Source: Cytophagaceae bacterium (lineage in GTDB: Bacteria; Bacteroidota; Bacteroidia; Cytophagales; Cytophagaceae). Taken from it: DNA of 36,489 nucleotides. Below are positions 16,161 to 23,638 of the stretch, in pieces. Under the pieces are notes generated by a model. That model searched no databases and had not been told where the DNA came from. It saw nothing but the letters and a program-made list of their open reading frames with translations. Every line of letters begins with the position of its first letter. Position 1 is the stretch's first letter. The DNA is taken from contig JAQZBV010000014.1 in NCBI GenBank assembly GCA_029237685.1, forward strand, positions 1-36,489. Direction: 5' to 3'. The translations under genes were made by a program, and so were the position numbers.

Positions 16161-17204
16161 ATGCCCTCTGAAATTTTATTGACCCAGGATCCTCAACAAA
16201 CATTGTCAGACTTTCTGAGTAAGAAAGGATATAGCAAAGTATTGTTGATCGTTGACGAAAACACGAAGCAACATTGCCTTCCTCTTTTTGATTCTCAATT
16301 CATAGATCAAGTCAATGGATGTGTCATCAAGTCCGGTGAAGAACAAAAGACTCTCGTGACTTGTAGTGATATATGGCAAACCATGACCGAACTTGAAATG
16401 GATCGCAAAGCCGTAGTGATTAATATCGGCGGCGGAGTGATTGGAGACATGGGTGGTTTCTGTGCTGCCACTTATAAAAGAGGCATAGACTTTATACAGG
16501 TGCCCACTACCCTACTTTCACAAGTGGATGCGAGTGTGGGAGGAAAGTTGGGAATTGATTTTTCAAATTTCAAAAACCATATCGGCGTTTTCAAAGAACC
16601 AGAAGCCGTTATTATCTCTTCTGCTTTTTTAAAAACATTAGATAAACGGGAATTGAGATCAGGCTTTGCGGAAGTGATCAAACATGCTTTGATAGCAGAT
16701 GTTTCTGCTTGGAACAAAATAAAAGGTCAATCACTGGAATCGCAAAACTGGGATGAAGTCATTCCACATTCTGTGGCCATCAAACATGCCATCACGACAC
16801 AAGACCCTACAGAGAAAGGTTTAAGAAAAGTCTTAAACTTCGGTCATACCTTGGGTCATGCGGTGGAAAGCTACTTCCTGGAAAAAGGGAACCGCATCCT
16901 GCACGGAGAAGCCATTGCAATCGGCATGATTGTAGAAACTTATTTAGCTGTAGAAAAAGGATTTCTTACCAAAGCCGAATTGGAAGAAATACAAAACTAT
17001 ATCATCTCTATTTATGGTCATGTGCACATCCCATCAACTGTGCTGGATGAAATTGTAACACTGACATTGCACGATAAGAAAAATGAACAAGGAGTTGTTC
17101 TCTTTTCTTTGCTTGAAAAAATTGGACAAGCCAATTACAACATACCGGTTACACCGGAACTCATGAAAAAATCTCTTACTTATTATAACTCGTTGACAAA
17201 ATAA
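16161..17204 (+). CDS. aroB: 3-dehydroquinate synthase
   Basis: 347 residues. Converts DAHP to 3-dehydroquinate using NAD+ and a divalent metal. Family signatures: NIGGGVIGDMGGFCAATYKR, then IDFIQVPTTLLSQVDASVGG and KLGIDF with KNHIGVF; SGFAEVIKHALI; metal-binding histidine regions NFGHTLGHAVE and LHGEAIAIGM. The stop codon shares its last A with the ATG of aroA (TAATG), so the two are translationally coupled. Confidence 0.97.
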   Translation: MPSEILLTQDPQQTLSDFLSKKGYSKVLLIVDENTKQHCLPLFDSQFIDQVNGCVIKSGEEQKTLVTCSDIWQTMTELEMDRKAVVINIGGGVIGDMGGFCAATYKRGIDFIQVPTTLLSQVDASVGGKLGIDFSNFKNHIGVFKEPEAVIISSAFLKTLDKRELRSGFAEVIKHALIADVSAWNKIKGQSLESQNWDEVIPHSVAIKHAITTQDPTEKGLRKVLNFGHTLGHAVESYFLEKGNRILHGEAIAIGMIVETYLAVEKGFLTKAELEEIQNYIISIYGHVHIPSTVLDEIVTLTLHDKKNEQGVVLFSLLEKIGQANYNIPVTPELMKKSLTYYNSLTK

Positions 17205-18454
17205 TGGACAACGTTACACTGACGAACATCTCTCTTGCCAAACACAAAGGCCAAATCAAAGGAGCCATCACGCCTCCCTCTTCTAAAAGCGAAAGCAATC
17301 GTGTATTAGTGATTCACGCCTTAGCTGGAAAAGAAGGTGAATTGCAAAACTTATCGAATGCCCGTGATACACAAACGATGATCCGTTTGTTGCAACAGGA
17401 CAACGATGAAACGTGGGATGTACTGGATGCAGGGACTACGATGCGTTTCCTTACGGCTTACTCCGCTGTGAGCGGGAAGAAAAGAATCATGACCGGTACG
17501 ATGCGCATGAAAGAGCGGCCGATCCTTTTATTGGTAGATGCATTGCGTACACTAGGTGCTGACATTTCCTACCAGGAAAAAGACGGTTATCCTCCGATGC
17601 TCATCAAACCTTTCGATCCTCAACAGGTAAAGACAAATACACTGACCATTCGTGGAGATGTAAGCAGTCAATACATCACCGCTCTGTTGATGATTGCGCC
17701 CTTGCTTCCGCAAGGATTGAAATTAGAATTGACCGGCAAGATCGGATCAAAGCCCTACATCGCCATGACCTTGCAATTGATGCAAAAATTTGGCGTGACG
17801 GCAATATGGGAAGGCAGTACCATCACAGTACCTCATCAAAAATACAAAGGCACTACGTATAGCGTAGAATCAGATTGGTCCGCTGCCAGCTATTGGTTTA
17901 GCATTGCGGCTTTGGCAACGGAAGCGGATTTCTTCATTAAAGGATATAAATCAGATTCTCTTCAAGGCGATCGCGTGATCACATCCATCATGGAAAAGAT
18001 GGGGGTGAAATCTACGTTCACTGACGAAGGATTGCATTTAGAAAAAATTGCAGGCTTCGTAGCGAAACCTTTTGAACAAGATTTTACAGATTGCCCTGAC
18101 CTGGCGCAAACCATCGCGGTTGTAGCCGCTGCAACAGGACAAGTGGTAACAATGAGCGGATTGGAAAGTTTACGGATCAAAGAAACCGATCGCATCGCTG
18201 CTATACAGAATGAATTACAAAAATTCGGATCTGACTTAGAAGAAATCGTAAAAGACGATACGTACAAAGTCATTCCTGGGAATTTCAAAATGAACAATCA
18301 GCACATCGCTACGTATAAGGATCACCGCATGGCTATGGCTTTCGCTCCATTGGCGTTGCTTGGCGAGCTATCGATTGAGAATCCGGAAGTGGTGGAAAAG
18401 TCTTATCCGCATTTTTGGGAGGATTTGAAGCTGTTGGGATTTGTGATGAAATAA
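17204..18454 (+). CDS. aroA: 3-phosphoshikimate 1-carboxyvinyltransferase (EPSP synthase)
   Basis: 416 residues. Joins PEP and shikimate-3-phosphate. Motifs: PPSSKSESNRVLVIHALAG (PEP/shikimate lysine and arginine), LDAGTTMRFLTA, DVSSQYITALLM, ESDWSAASYWFSIAA, DCPDLAQTIAVVAAA, LRIKETDRIAAIQNELQKFG and YKDHRMAMAFAPLA. In the loop equivalent to E. coli N94-A-G-T-A-M-R-P101 it reads D-A-G-T-T-M-R-F, so both N94 and P101 equivalents differ. Coupled to aroB by a 1-nt overlap. Its transcript runs into the double terminator region 18470-18644. Confidence 0.97.
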   Translation: MDNVTLTNISLAKHKGQIKGAITPPSSKSESNRVLVIHALAGKEGELQNLSNARDTQTMIRLLQQDNDETWDVLDAGTTMRFLTAYSAVSGKKRIMTGTMRMKERPILLLVDALRTLGADISYQEKDGYPPMLIKPFDPQQVKTNTLTIRGDVSSQYITALLMIAPLLPQGLKLELTGKIGSKPYIAMTLQLMQKFGVTAIWEGSTITVPHQKYKGTTYSVESDWSAASYWFSIAALATEADFFIKGYKSDSLQGDRVITSIMEKMGVKSTFTDEGLHLEKIAGFVAKPFEQDFTDCPDLAQTIAVVAAATGQVVTMSGLESLRIKETDRIAAIQNELQKFGSDLEEIVKDDTYKVIPGNFKMNNQHIATYKDHRMAMAFAPLALLGELSIENPEVVEKSYPHFWEDLKLLGFVMK

Positions 18455-18469
18455 GAAATAAAACTAACG

Positions 18470-18599
18470 GTCTAGCCCCTAAATCCCCTGAAGGGGACTT
18501 AATATTTACTAAATGAAAAAGCTCATCGCATACAATATGCAATGAGCTTTTTGTTTTATCACAGAACAAAGTCCCCTTCAGGGGATTTAGGGGCTAGAC
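18470..18599. repeat. 31-bp perfect inverted repeat enclosing a terminator
   Basis: Arms 18470-18500 and 18569-18599 are exact reverse complements over 31 bp. Each contains CTAAATCCCCTGAAGGGGAC, itself a small palindrome (TCCCCT-GA-AGGGGA). I recognise this CCCCT-GA-AGGGG element as a common intergenic repeat in Bacteroidota genomes. The enclosed 68 bp hold a complete terminator hairpin. Confidence 0.85.
18516..18552. terminator. Bidirectional terminator inside the 31-bp inverted repeat
   Basis: AAAAAGCTCATCGCATA pairs with TATGCAATGAGCTTTTT, one mismatch, 3-nt loop. T-runs lie on both strands. It ends aroA and the convergent gene at 18668. Confidence 0.8.
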
Positions 18600-18610
18600 T
18601 GATTGAAACA

Positions 18611-18644
18611 AAAGAGTCCCGCTAAAATAGCAGGACTCTTTTTA
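18611..18644. terminator. Second bidirectional terminator
   Basis: AAAGAGTCCCGCTA pairs with TAGCAGGACTCTTT (one mismatch, AAA loop), with A- and T-runs outside. It lies just past the end of the minus-strand gene at 18668. Confidence 0.8.
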
Positions 18645-18667
18645 TAACTAATGTCTATGAATAATGA

Positions 18668-19186
18668 CTATTTTTTATAAATCTCAATTTCAATTTCCAG
18701 CAAATCACTTTTGCCATCACTGGAATCACCCATCTCAATTACATATCCATCAGCCGTAGTCCATACTTCATCGTTCTTAGAATTGATGGTGAACTTACCG
18801 TGCTTTTGTGTAAAGTATGCTTGAAAATCATCCAGGATACGCTCTTCGACGGTTAGGTTTACATTTTCAATAAAGGCAACACCAAACATCTTTACTTTAT
18901 CCTGCTCATCAAATGTGTACATGATTTCAGCATATTCGTTTTCATCGATTTGTGTTTTGTACACGATGAAATCTTTACCTTCACCTTCTATGGCAGATGA
19001 TTCTCCAGCTTTAATGGTAGCTCTCGTATCTCCGAAATTAAAACCACGAAAAACACCTGTTTCCGTCTTGAAAATCATTTTCAATTCGGGGGTGTGTTTG
19101 CTTAACTGATCGTCCTGAGCCTTCAGGTTAAATGCCATTAAACACAAAGCAAGCAATAGGGTATACGTCTTATTCATACTCGTCAT
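18668..19186 (-). CDS. Secreted protein of unknown function
   Basis: 172 residues (169 if the second ATG at 19177, MNKTYTLLLALCLMAFNLKA, is the true start; that form is an equally good signal peptide). Cleavage is expected after LKA, before QDDQLSK. The mature domain is acidic, of alternating beta and helix (FRGFNFGDTRATIKAGESSA, EYAEIMYTFDEQDKVKMFGV, ILDDFQAYFTQKHGKF), ending in a beta strand (LLEIEIEIYKK). I recognise no family. It lies 49-58 bp after the CYTH gene on the same strand and may be the last gene of that operon. Confidence 0.75.
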   Translation of the reverse strand: MTSMNKTYTLLLALCLMAFNLKAQDDQLSKHTPELKMIFKTETGVFRGFNFGDTRATIKAGESSAIEGEGKDFIVYKTQIDENEYAEIMYTFDEQDKVKMFGVAFIENVNLTVEERILDDFQAYFTQKHGKFTINSKNDEVWTTADGYVIEMGDSSDGKSDLLEIEIEIYKK

Positions 19187-19235
19187 TTTTAAAACTTATT
19201 TCAAGGTATATAATTTATGAAAAAGAACCAAAAAC

Positions 19236-19715
19236 TTACACCAATGCAATACCATTTAAGCCATGGTCAGACAGATAGGAATTGAAATATTCCTTCTCGG
19301 CGCTCACTTCCCGCCCAAGCCAGGCAGGCATTATGACCTCTTCCTCCTCGTTTTCTAATTCTATCTCGGCTAGCCAAAGTCCCTGGTGCCTGCCCAAAAA
19401 CTCGTCTACTTCCCAGTATTTGCCGTTTACTTCGATGATTCTTCTGATTTTTTGGATTTCATTGACAATAAATGCGTCAAATAAGGCTTCTGCGGAGGAT
19501 ACAGAAATACTCGTTTCTATTTCTGTACGACTGATTCCGGAGGTCAATCCTTTTACCGTCAAAAAGGCCTGGCCATTTTTAATGCGGATACGGATGGTTT
19601 TGGAAGGATCTGTACTTAAATACCCTTGCCTGAAAAAAGTACCCTTTTCTTTGGCCAACTCGGCCCTGTAATCGGGTAGAACCAAAAACTTACGTTCTAT
19701 TTCTGTTGTTTTCAC
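19236..19715 (-). CDS. CYTH-domain protein (triphosphate tunnel metalloenzyme)
   Basis: 159 residues. The CYTH signature ExExK is present at E5-I-E7-R-K9 (TEIERKFLV). It is followed by the expected alternating charged strands: KTIRIRIKNGQAFLTVKG, RTEIETSISV, KIRRIIEVNGKYWEVDEFLG and LWLAEIELENEEEE. These line a tunnel that binds a triphosphate with metal; bacterial members of this short class are often tripolyphosphatases. The exact substrate is inference. Its ATG overlaps the stop codon of the upstream secreted protein (ATGA), an odd pairing of a cytoplasmic enzyme with an exported protein. Confidence 0.9.
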   Translation of the reverse strand: MKTTEIERKFLVLPDYRAELAKEKGTFFRQGYLSTDPSKTIRIRIKNGQAFLTVKGLTSGISRTEIETSISVSSAEALFDAFIVNEIQKIRRIIEVNGKYWEVDEFLGRHQGLWLAEIELENEEEEVIMPAWLGREVSAEKEYFNSYLSDHGLNGIALV

Positions 19716-20380
19716 CTTTTGTCGTTTCTGCCATCGTCGCTATCCTTCCACTCTTGTTTGAGTTCGCCACTCTTGACAGACTTTATAAATTTCTGCCAAG
19801 CAAAAGGATTCAACAAAGAAATGGTAGGCGCAAAAAAGCGGGATTCCTGTTTGGCCACCTGTTGATTCATATAATATTTATGATTCGAAGTGCCATCGGC
19901 CCCCATATTGTACATCATCCGTTTCATCACCTGATCGTTCAGGTTTTTATTCATATTGCTCATGTCCTGCTCCGGCAGTTTGAGAGAGATGAAGGCCTCT
20001 TTGAAGATCTGCTCTGTGGGCCAGGGGAAAACCTCTACATCGGGTAAAGAAAGTGTATCTTCAGACAATGACACAATCAAAGACCATTTGTCGTCTTGCA
20101 GATTTTTAGGAATAGCAAACATTTTTTCCCGGTAACCAACCGCCTTTATTGCGATGGTATCCCCTTCCAGTGTGGGCATAGAAAAATACCCCAAAAAGTT
20201 AGAAGTCGTGCCCCTGCCTGATTTAGGAATATAAATATGAACACTTGGAATACCGTAAGAACTGTCCCCAGACACCACAAGACCGGAGAACTGGATGATT
20301 TTAGGCTTTCCTTGCGCCTTTAAGTCAGTGACTTGGAAGGCTAAAAACAAAGCAAAGAAGAGAAGGAATATATTTCGCAT
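19712..20380 (-). CDS. Exported protein with carboxypeptidase-regulatory-like domain
   Basis: 222 residues. Signal peptide MRNIFLLFFALFLAFQVTDLKA, cleaved before QGKPKI. Residues 28-110 form a CarboxypepD_reg-like beta sandwich (FSGLVVSGDSSYGIPSVHIY, then GRGTTSNFLGYFSMPTLEGD and TIAIKAVGYREKMF). The same fold occurs at the N-terminus of TonB receptors, but no plug or barrel follows here. The C-terminal half is charged and rich in Met, Asn and Gln (QDMSNMNKNLNDQVMKRMMY). Function is unknown; it probably acts in the periplasm or on the outer membrane. First gene of a minus-strand unit with the CYTH gene. Confidence 0.85.
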   Translation of the reverse strand: MRNIFLLFFALFLAFQVTDLKAQGKPKIIQFSGLVVSGDSSYGIPSVHIYIPKSGRGTTSNFLGYFSMPTLEGDTIAIKAVGYREKMFAIPKNLQDDKWSLIVSLSEDTLSLPDVEVFPWPTEQIFKEAFISLKLPEQDMSNMNKNLNDQVMKRMMYNMGADGTSNHKYYMNQQVAKQESRFFAPTISLLNPFAWQKFIKSVKSGELKQEWKDSDDGRNDKR

Positions 20381-20424
20381 GATATTGAATAGCGGTCGCG
20401 GTTTATGCTATGCAAATACCGATC

Positions 20425-20446
20425 CATCCCGATAGCTATCGGGATG
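20425..20446. repeat. CATCCCGATAGCTATCGGGATG perfect palindrome
   Basis: A 22-bp perfect palindrome built around CCCGATAGCTATCGGG, a sequence I recognise as a frequent intergenic palindrome in Bacteroidota. It sits between the divergent genes at 20380 and 20514. It could act as an operator, but its generic nature argues for a dispersed repeat. Confidence 0.75.
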
Positions 20447-20513
20447 TGGACTTTCATCACTAATTAACAAAGAAATAATAAGTTTTGACTATTTTTAAGT
20501 AATCTTTTTTGTT

Positions 20514-20915
20514 ATGATCCGGATCAAACATACAGATATCAGCAAAGGGGCAGAAATTTACAAGGCCCTCAGCGACGAATCGCGCATTCGCATTCTTCAT
20601 CTCATTCTGAAGAACAAGGAAATGTGCATTTCTGATCTGGAACTGATCCTCGATTTTACACAAACTAAAACGTCCAGACACCTGACTTATTTGAAAAACA
20701 ACGGATTGATCAGGCATAGAAAAACGGATCAATGGGTTTATTATTACATCAACGATTCTTACCACGACATCATCACCAAACTCTTTTCTTTCTTTACCAA
20801 AGATCCTGTCTTGCAAAAAGACATTAATGAATACCGTACGCTTTATTCTAACAATGAATTGGCGATACGCAAATTGCATTCGAAGCTGAACAAATACATT
20901 GTACCCGAACTGTAA
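20514..20915 (+). CDS. ArsR-family winged-helix regulator
   Basis: 133 residues. N-terminal winged helix: ALSDESRIRILHLILKNKEM, CISDLELILDFTQTKTSRHL and TYLKNNGLIRHRKTDQWVYY. The metal-sensing ELCVCDL motif of ArsR/SmtB proteins appears as EMCISDL with one cysteine only, so a classical metal site is unlikely. A helical C-terminal part follows. It heads a plus-strand run of ferredoxin, HAD phosphatase and P5C dehydrogenase, which it may regulate. Candidate -7 element TATTTTTA at 20490-20497. The stop codon is inside the palindrome at 20911-20940. Confidence 0.88.
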   Translation: MIRIKHTDISKGAEIYKALSDESRIRILHLILKNKEMCISDLELILDFTQTKTSRHLTYLKNNGLIRHRKTDQWVYYYINDSYHDIITKLFSFFTKDPVLQKDINEYRTLYSNNELAIRKLHSKLNKYIVPEL

Positions 20916-20940
20916 GGACGCCATGCATGGCGTCCCTACA
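20911..20940. repeat. GACGC-ATGCAT-GCGTC palindrome, copy 2
   Basis: A 30-bp palindrome with one mismatched pair; the core GGACGCCATGCATGGCGTCC is perfect. It contains the TAA stop of the ArsR gene (20913-20915) and lies 24 bp before the ferredoxin start. It belongs to the same family as 12358-12385. Confidence 0.8.
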
Positions 20941-20964
20941 AAGTACCAATCACACCAAATTCTT

Positions 20965-21270
20965 ATGAAATATAAAAAACACATTTTCATCTGCACCAAT
21001 CTAAAACCTGATGGCAAAAAAAGTTGCGGGGAAGTACACGGTATGCAATTGGTAGATGCCTTCAAACAACTTGTAAAGGACCATAATCTATCAGTTGACG
21101 TTCGCGCACAAAAAGCAGGTTGCCTTGATGTGTGTGGTTTTGGGCCTGCATTAGTGGTATATCCCGAAGGCGTCTTTTATGGCAAAGTCCAATTAGAAGA
21201 TGTGCAGGAAATATTTGACAAACACATTGTGCACAACGAACCGGTAGAACGTTTGCGCTTAAAATTTTAA
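20965..21270 (+). CDS. Thioredoxin-like [2Fe-2S] ferredoxin
   Basis: 101 residues from the ATG at 20965 (MKYKKHIFICTNLKPDGKKS). An in-frame ATG at 20899 would place the start inside the ArsR gene and run through the palindrome, so it is rejected. Four cysteines in the thioredoxin-like ferredoxin pattern: C10-x10-C21 and C53-x3-C57 (AGCLDVCGFGP), as in NuoE-like and Shethna-type proteins. It is a small cytoplasmic electron carrier with unknown partner. The HAD phosphatase starts one base after its stop, so the genes are co-transcribed. Confidence 0.9.
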   Translation: MKYKKHIFICTNLKPDGKKSCGEVHGMQLVDAFKQLVKDHNLSVDVRAQKAGCLDVCGFGPALVVYPEGVFYGKVQLEDVQEIFDKHIVHNEPVERLRLKF

Positions 21271-21271
21271 G

Positions 21272-21964
21272 ATGAAGAACTACGAACACATCTTCTTTGA
21301 CCTGGATCATACCCTTTGGGATTTCAGTGCCAACTGTGCAGAAACGTTGACGGATCTCTACGAACGTCATAAACTGCATACACTGGATATTCCTCTGCCT
21401 GAATTCATCACCAACTATCGTCAAATCAATGATAGCATGTGGGATGACCTGCACAGGGGAAAAGTCACCATTGAAGAGATACGGAATCTCCGTTTTGTTC
21501 AAACCTTTAAACTTTTTGGCATAGACGCGATACATGTGCCGGCCGGATTGGATGAGCAATTCATATCGCTATGCCCCACCAAATGCAATGTATTTCCGCA
21601 TACTCACACGGTACTTGATTATCTAAGAAAAAAGTATGTGTTACACATTTTGACTAATGGTTTCCGTGAAACACAGCGGACAAAATTAAAAAGTGCGGGA
21701 CTCGATCATTACTTCGAGCATGTGATACATGCCGATGAAAGCGGATACATGAAACCTGACAAACGGATGTTTGATTATGCCTTGAAAACTACCGGTACAG
21801 AAATCCATCAATGCATCATGATTGGAGATGATTTATATGCCGATGTGCTGGGCGCAAAAAACATCGGTATGGATCATGTTTTTGTCAACAGATTAGATAA
21901 AAAACATGAAGAAACACTGACTTATGAAATCGATTGCTTAAGCAAACTCAAAACATTTTTATAA
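21272..21964 (+). CDS. HAD hydrolase, YjjG-type nucleotidase
   Basis: 230 residues. HAD motif I FFDLDHTLWDF with nucleophile D10 and acid D12; motif II LHILTNGF; motif III lysine in SGYMKPDKRMFDYAL; motif IV MIGDDLYADVLGAKNIGMD. A helical C1 cap lies between (about 18-85). DLDHTLWDF is typical of the YjjG group, which hydrolyses (noncanonical) nucleoside monophosphates; substrate here is inferred from this resemblance. It is wedged between ferredoxin (1-bp gap) and P5C dehydrogenase (TAATG overlap). Confidence 0.9.
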   Translation: MKNYEHIFFDLDHTLWDFSANCAETLTDLYERHKLHTLDIPLPEFITNYRQINDSMWDDLHRGKVTIEEIRNLRFVQTFKLFGIDAIHVPAGLDEQFISLCPTKCNVFPHTHTVLDYLRKKYVLHILTNGFRETQRTKLKSAGLDHYFEHVIHADESGYMKPDKRMFDYALKTTGTEIHQCIMIGDDLYADVLGAKNIGMDHVFVNRLDKKHEETLTYEIDCLSKLKTFL

Positions 21965-23577
21965 TGAGCCAGAGCAGTAACTATAACGAACCCTTGCTGC
22001 ACTATGCTGCCGGATCCAAGGAAAGACAAGCGTTGGAGCAAGCCATACAGGAATTGAAAAGTCAGGTATTGGATATTCCTCAGTTGATCGATGGAAAAGA
22101 AATACGGTCCAACGACCGGCATGAAATTCGTCCGCCACATGAGTTATCACATACCTTAGGTTATTTTCACAGAGGTACAACACAGCATGTACAACAAGCC
22201 ATTGATGCGGCCTTAAAAGCGAAAGATGATTGGATGAATAAAAGCACAGAAGATCGTTGCGCCATCTTTAGTCGTGCTGCCGAATTATTAGCCACTAAAT
22301 ACAGATTCAAAATCAACGCGGCAACCATGCTTTGTCAATCTAAAAATGCTTACCAGGCTGAAATTGATTCTGCCTGTGAGTTGATTGACTTCTTGCGCAT
22401 CCATGTTCATTTTTATAAAGAAATAAACAACATCCAACCCTATTCCCCGGAAGGCATTCACAACTACAGTGAATACAGACCACTGGAAGGTTTTGTATTG
22501 GCCATTACACCGTTTAATTTCACCGCCATTGCAGGCAACTTGCCTACGGCACCTGCCCTGATGGGCAATACGGTGGTTTGGAAACCGGCCTTCAGTCAAA
22601 TTTATTCTGCCTGGGTCATCATGCAGGTCTTGCAGGAAGCTGGGCTACCAGACGGTGTCATCAATTTGATTTATACCGATGGTCCGGAAACAGGTGATAT
22701 CGTATTTAAACATCCAGCATTCGGCGGCTTGCATTATACGGGCAGTACACAAGTGTTTGATCAATTATGGAAAACCATCAGTGATCATCTTTCCATTTAT
22801 AAATCTTATCCTAGAATTGTCGGAGAAACCGGTGGAAAGGATTTTGTATTGGCTCATCCTTCAGCCAACGTGCAAGCCTTGTCCATCGCACTGATCCGTG
22901 GTGCCTTTGAATTTCAGGGACAGAAATGTTCCGCGGCTTCCAGAGCCTATGTTCCCAAAAGTATTTGGGATACAGTGCGCGAAACCATGTTAGACATCCT
23001 ACAGAAAGTAAAAACAGGAAGTGTAGAAGATTTTAGCTGCTTCATCAACGCAGTGATCGACGAACGCGCTTATGATAAAATCATGAGTTATATTCAATAT
23101 GCTCATGACCATAAAGACTCCACCGTATTAGCAGGAGGTACAGGAAGCAAAGACAAAGGTTATTTTATTCAACCCACGATCGTTCAAGTTATCGATCCCA
23201 TGCATCGATTGATGCAGGAAGAAATTTTCGGCCCTGTATTGAGTGTGTATGTTTATGAAGATGCAACCTTTGAAGAAACACTGCAGCTGATCAACACTAC
23301 TTCGCCTTATGCTTTAACGGGAGCACTATTCTCAGAAGACGAACAGGTGATTGCGGATGTACTGGTCAAACTGCGTTTTGCAGCAGGAAACTTCTACATC
23401 AATGACAAGCCAACCGGAGCTGTTGTGAATCAACAACCCTTCGGAGGCGCCAGAAGATCAGGCACCAACGACAAAGCAGGATCCATGTTAAACCTATTAC
23501 GTTGGACTTCTCCCCGATCGATCAAAAGAAATTTTGAACCGCCGGTAAACTATGATTATCCTTTTATGAAACTATGA
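21964..23577 (+). CDS. pruA: 1-pyrroline-5-carboxylate dehydrogenase
   Basis: 537 residues from the ATG at 21964, which overlaps the HAD stop (TAATG); an ATG ten codons upstream lies inside the HAD gene. Oxidises P5C/glutamate semialdehyde to glutamate with NAD+. Aldehyde dehydrogenase core: FNFTAIAGNLPTAPALMGNT and VVWKPA, general base E288 (GETGGKDF), catalytic C322 (FQGQKCSAASRAYV), EEIFGPVLSVYVY, and the C-terminal PFGGARRSGTNDKAG. The start MSQSSNYNEPLLHYAAGSKE matches the long P5CDH class. It completes proline degradation with the dehydrogenase at 13737, although the two are not in one operon. Confidence 0.95.
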   Translation: MSQSSNYNEPLLHYAAGSKERQALEQAIQELKSQVLDIPQLIDGKEIRSNDRHEIRPPHELSHTLGYFHRGTTQHVQQAIDAALKAKDDWMNKSTEDRCAIFSRAAELLATKYRFKINAATMLCQSKNAYQAEIDSACELIDFLRIHVHFYKEINNIQPYSPEGIHNYSEYRPLEGFVLAITPFNFTAIAGNLPTAPALMGNTVVWKPAFSQIYSAWVIMQVLQEAGLPDGVINLIYTDGPETGDIVFKHPAFGGLHYTGSTQVFDQLWKTISDHLSIYKSYPRIVGETGGKDFVLAHPSANVQALSIALIRGAFEFQGQKCSAASRAYVPKSIWDTVRETMLDILQKVKTGSVEDFSCFINAVIDERAYDKIMSYIQYAHDHKDSTVLAGGTGSKDKGYFIQPTIVQVIDPMHRLMQEEIFGPVLSVYVYEDATFEETLQLINTTSPYALTGALFSEDEQVIADVLVKLRFAAGNFYINDKPTGAVVNQQPFGGARRSGTNDKAGSMLNLLRWTSPRSIKRNFEPPVNYDYPFMKL

Positions 23578-23638
23578 CCCTGATTGAGTTGATTGAATGA
23601 TTAATAGGATACTAATGGTATAAGTATAATAGTCTAAA

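Noticed and set aside
20425-20446. Palindrome as a specific operator of the ArsR-type regulator
   Set aside because: The CCCGATAGCTATCGGG core is a generic Bacteroidota intergenic repeat, so its position before an arsR gene is weak evidence.
20460-21065. 201-codon minus-strand frame across the ArsR and ferredoxin genes
   Set aside because: It lies opposite two recognisable genes, crosses the palindrome at 20911, and has no protein-family character.
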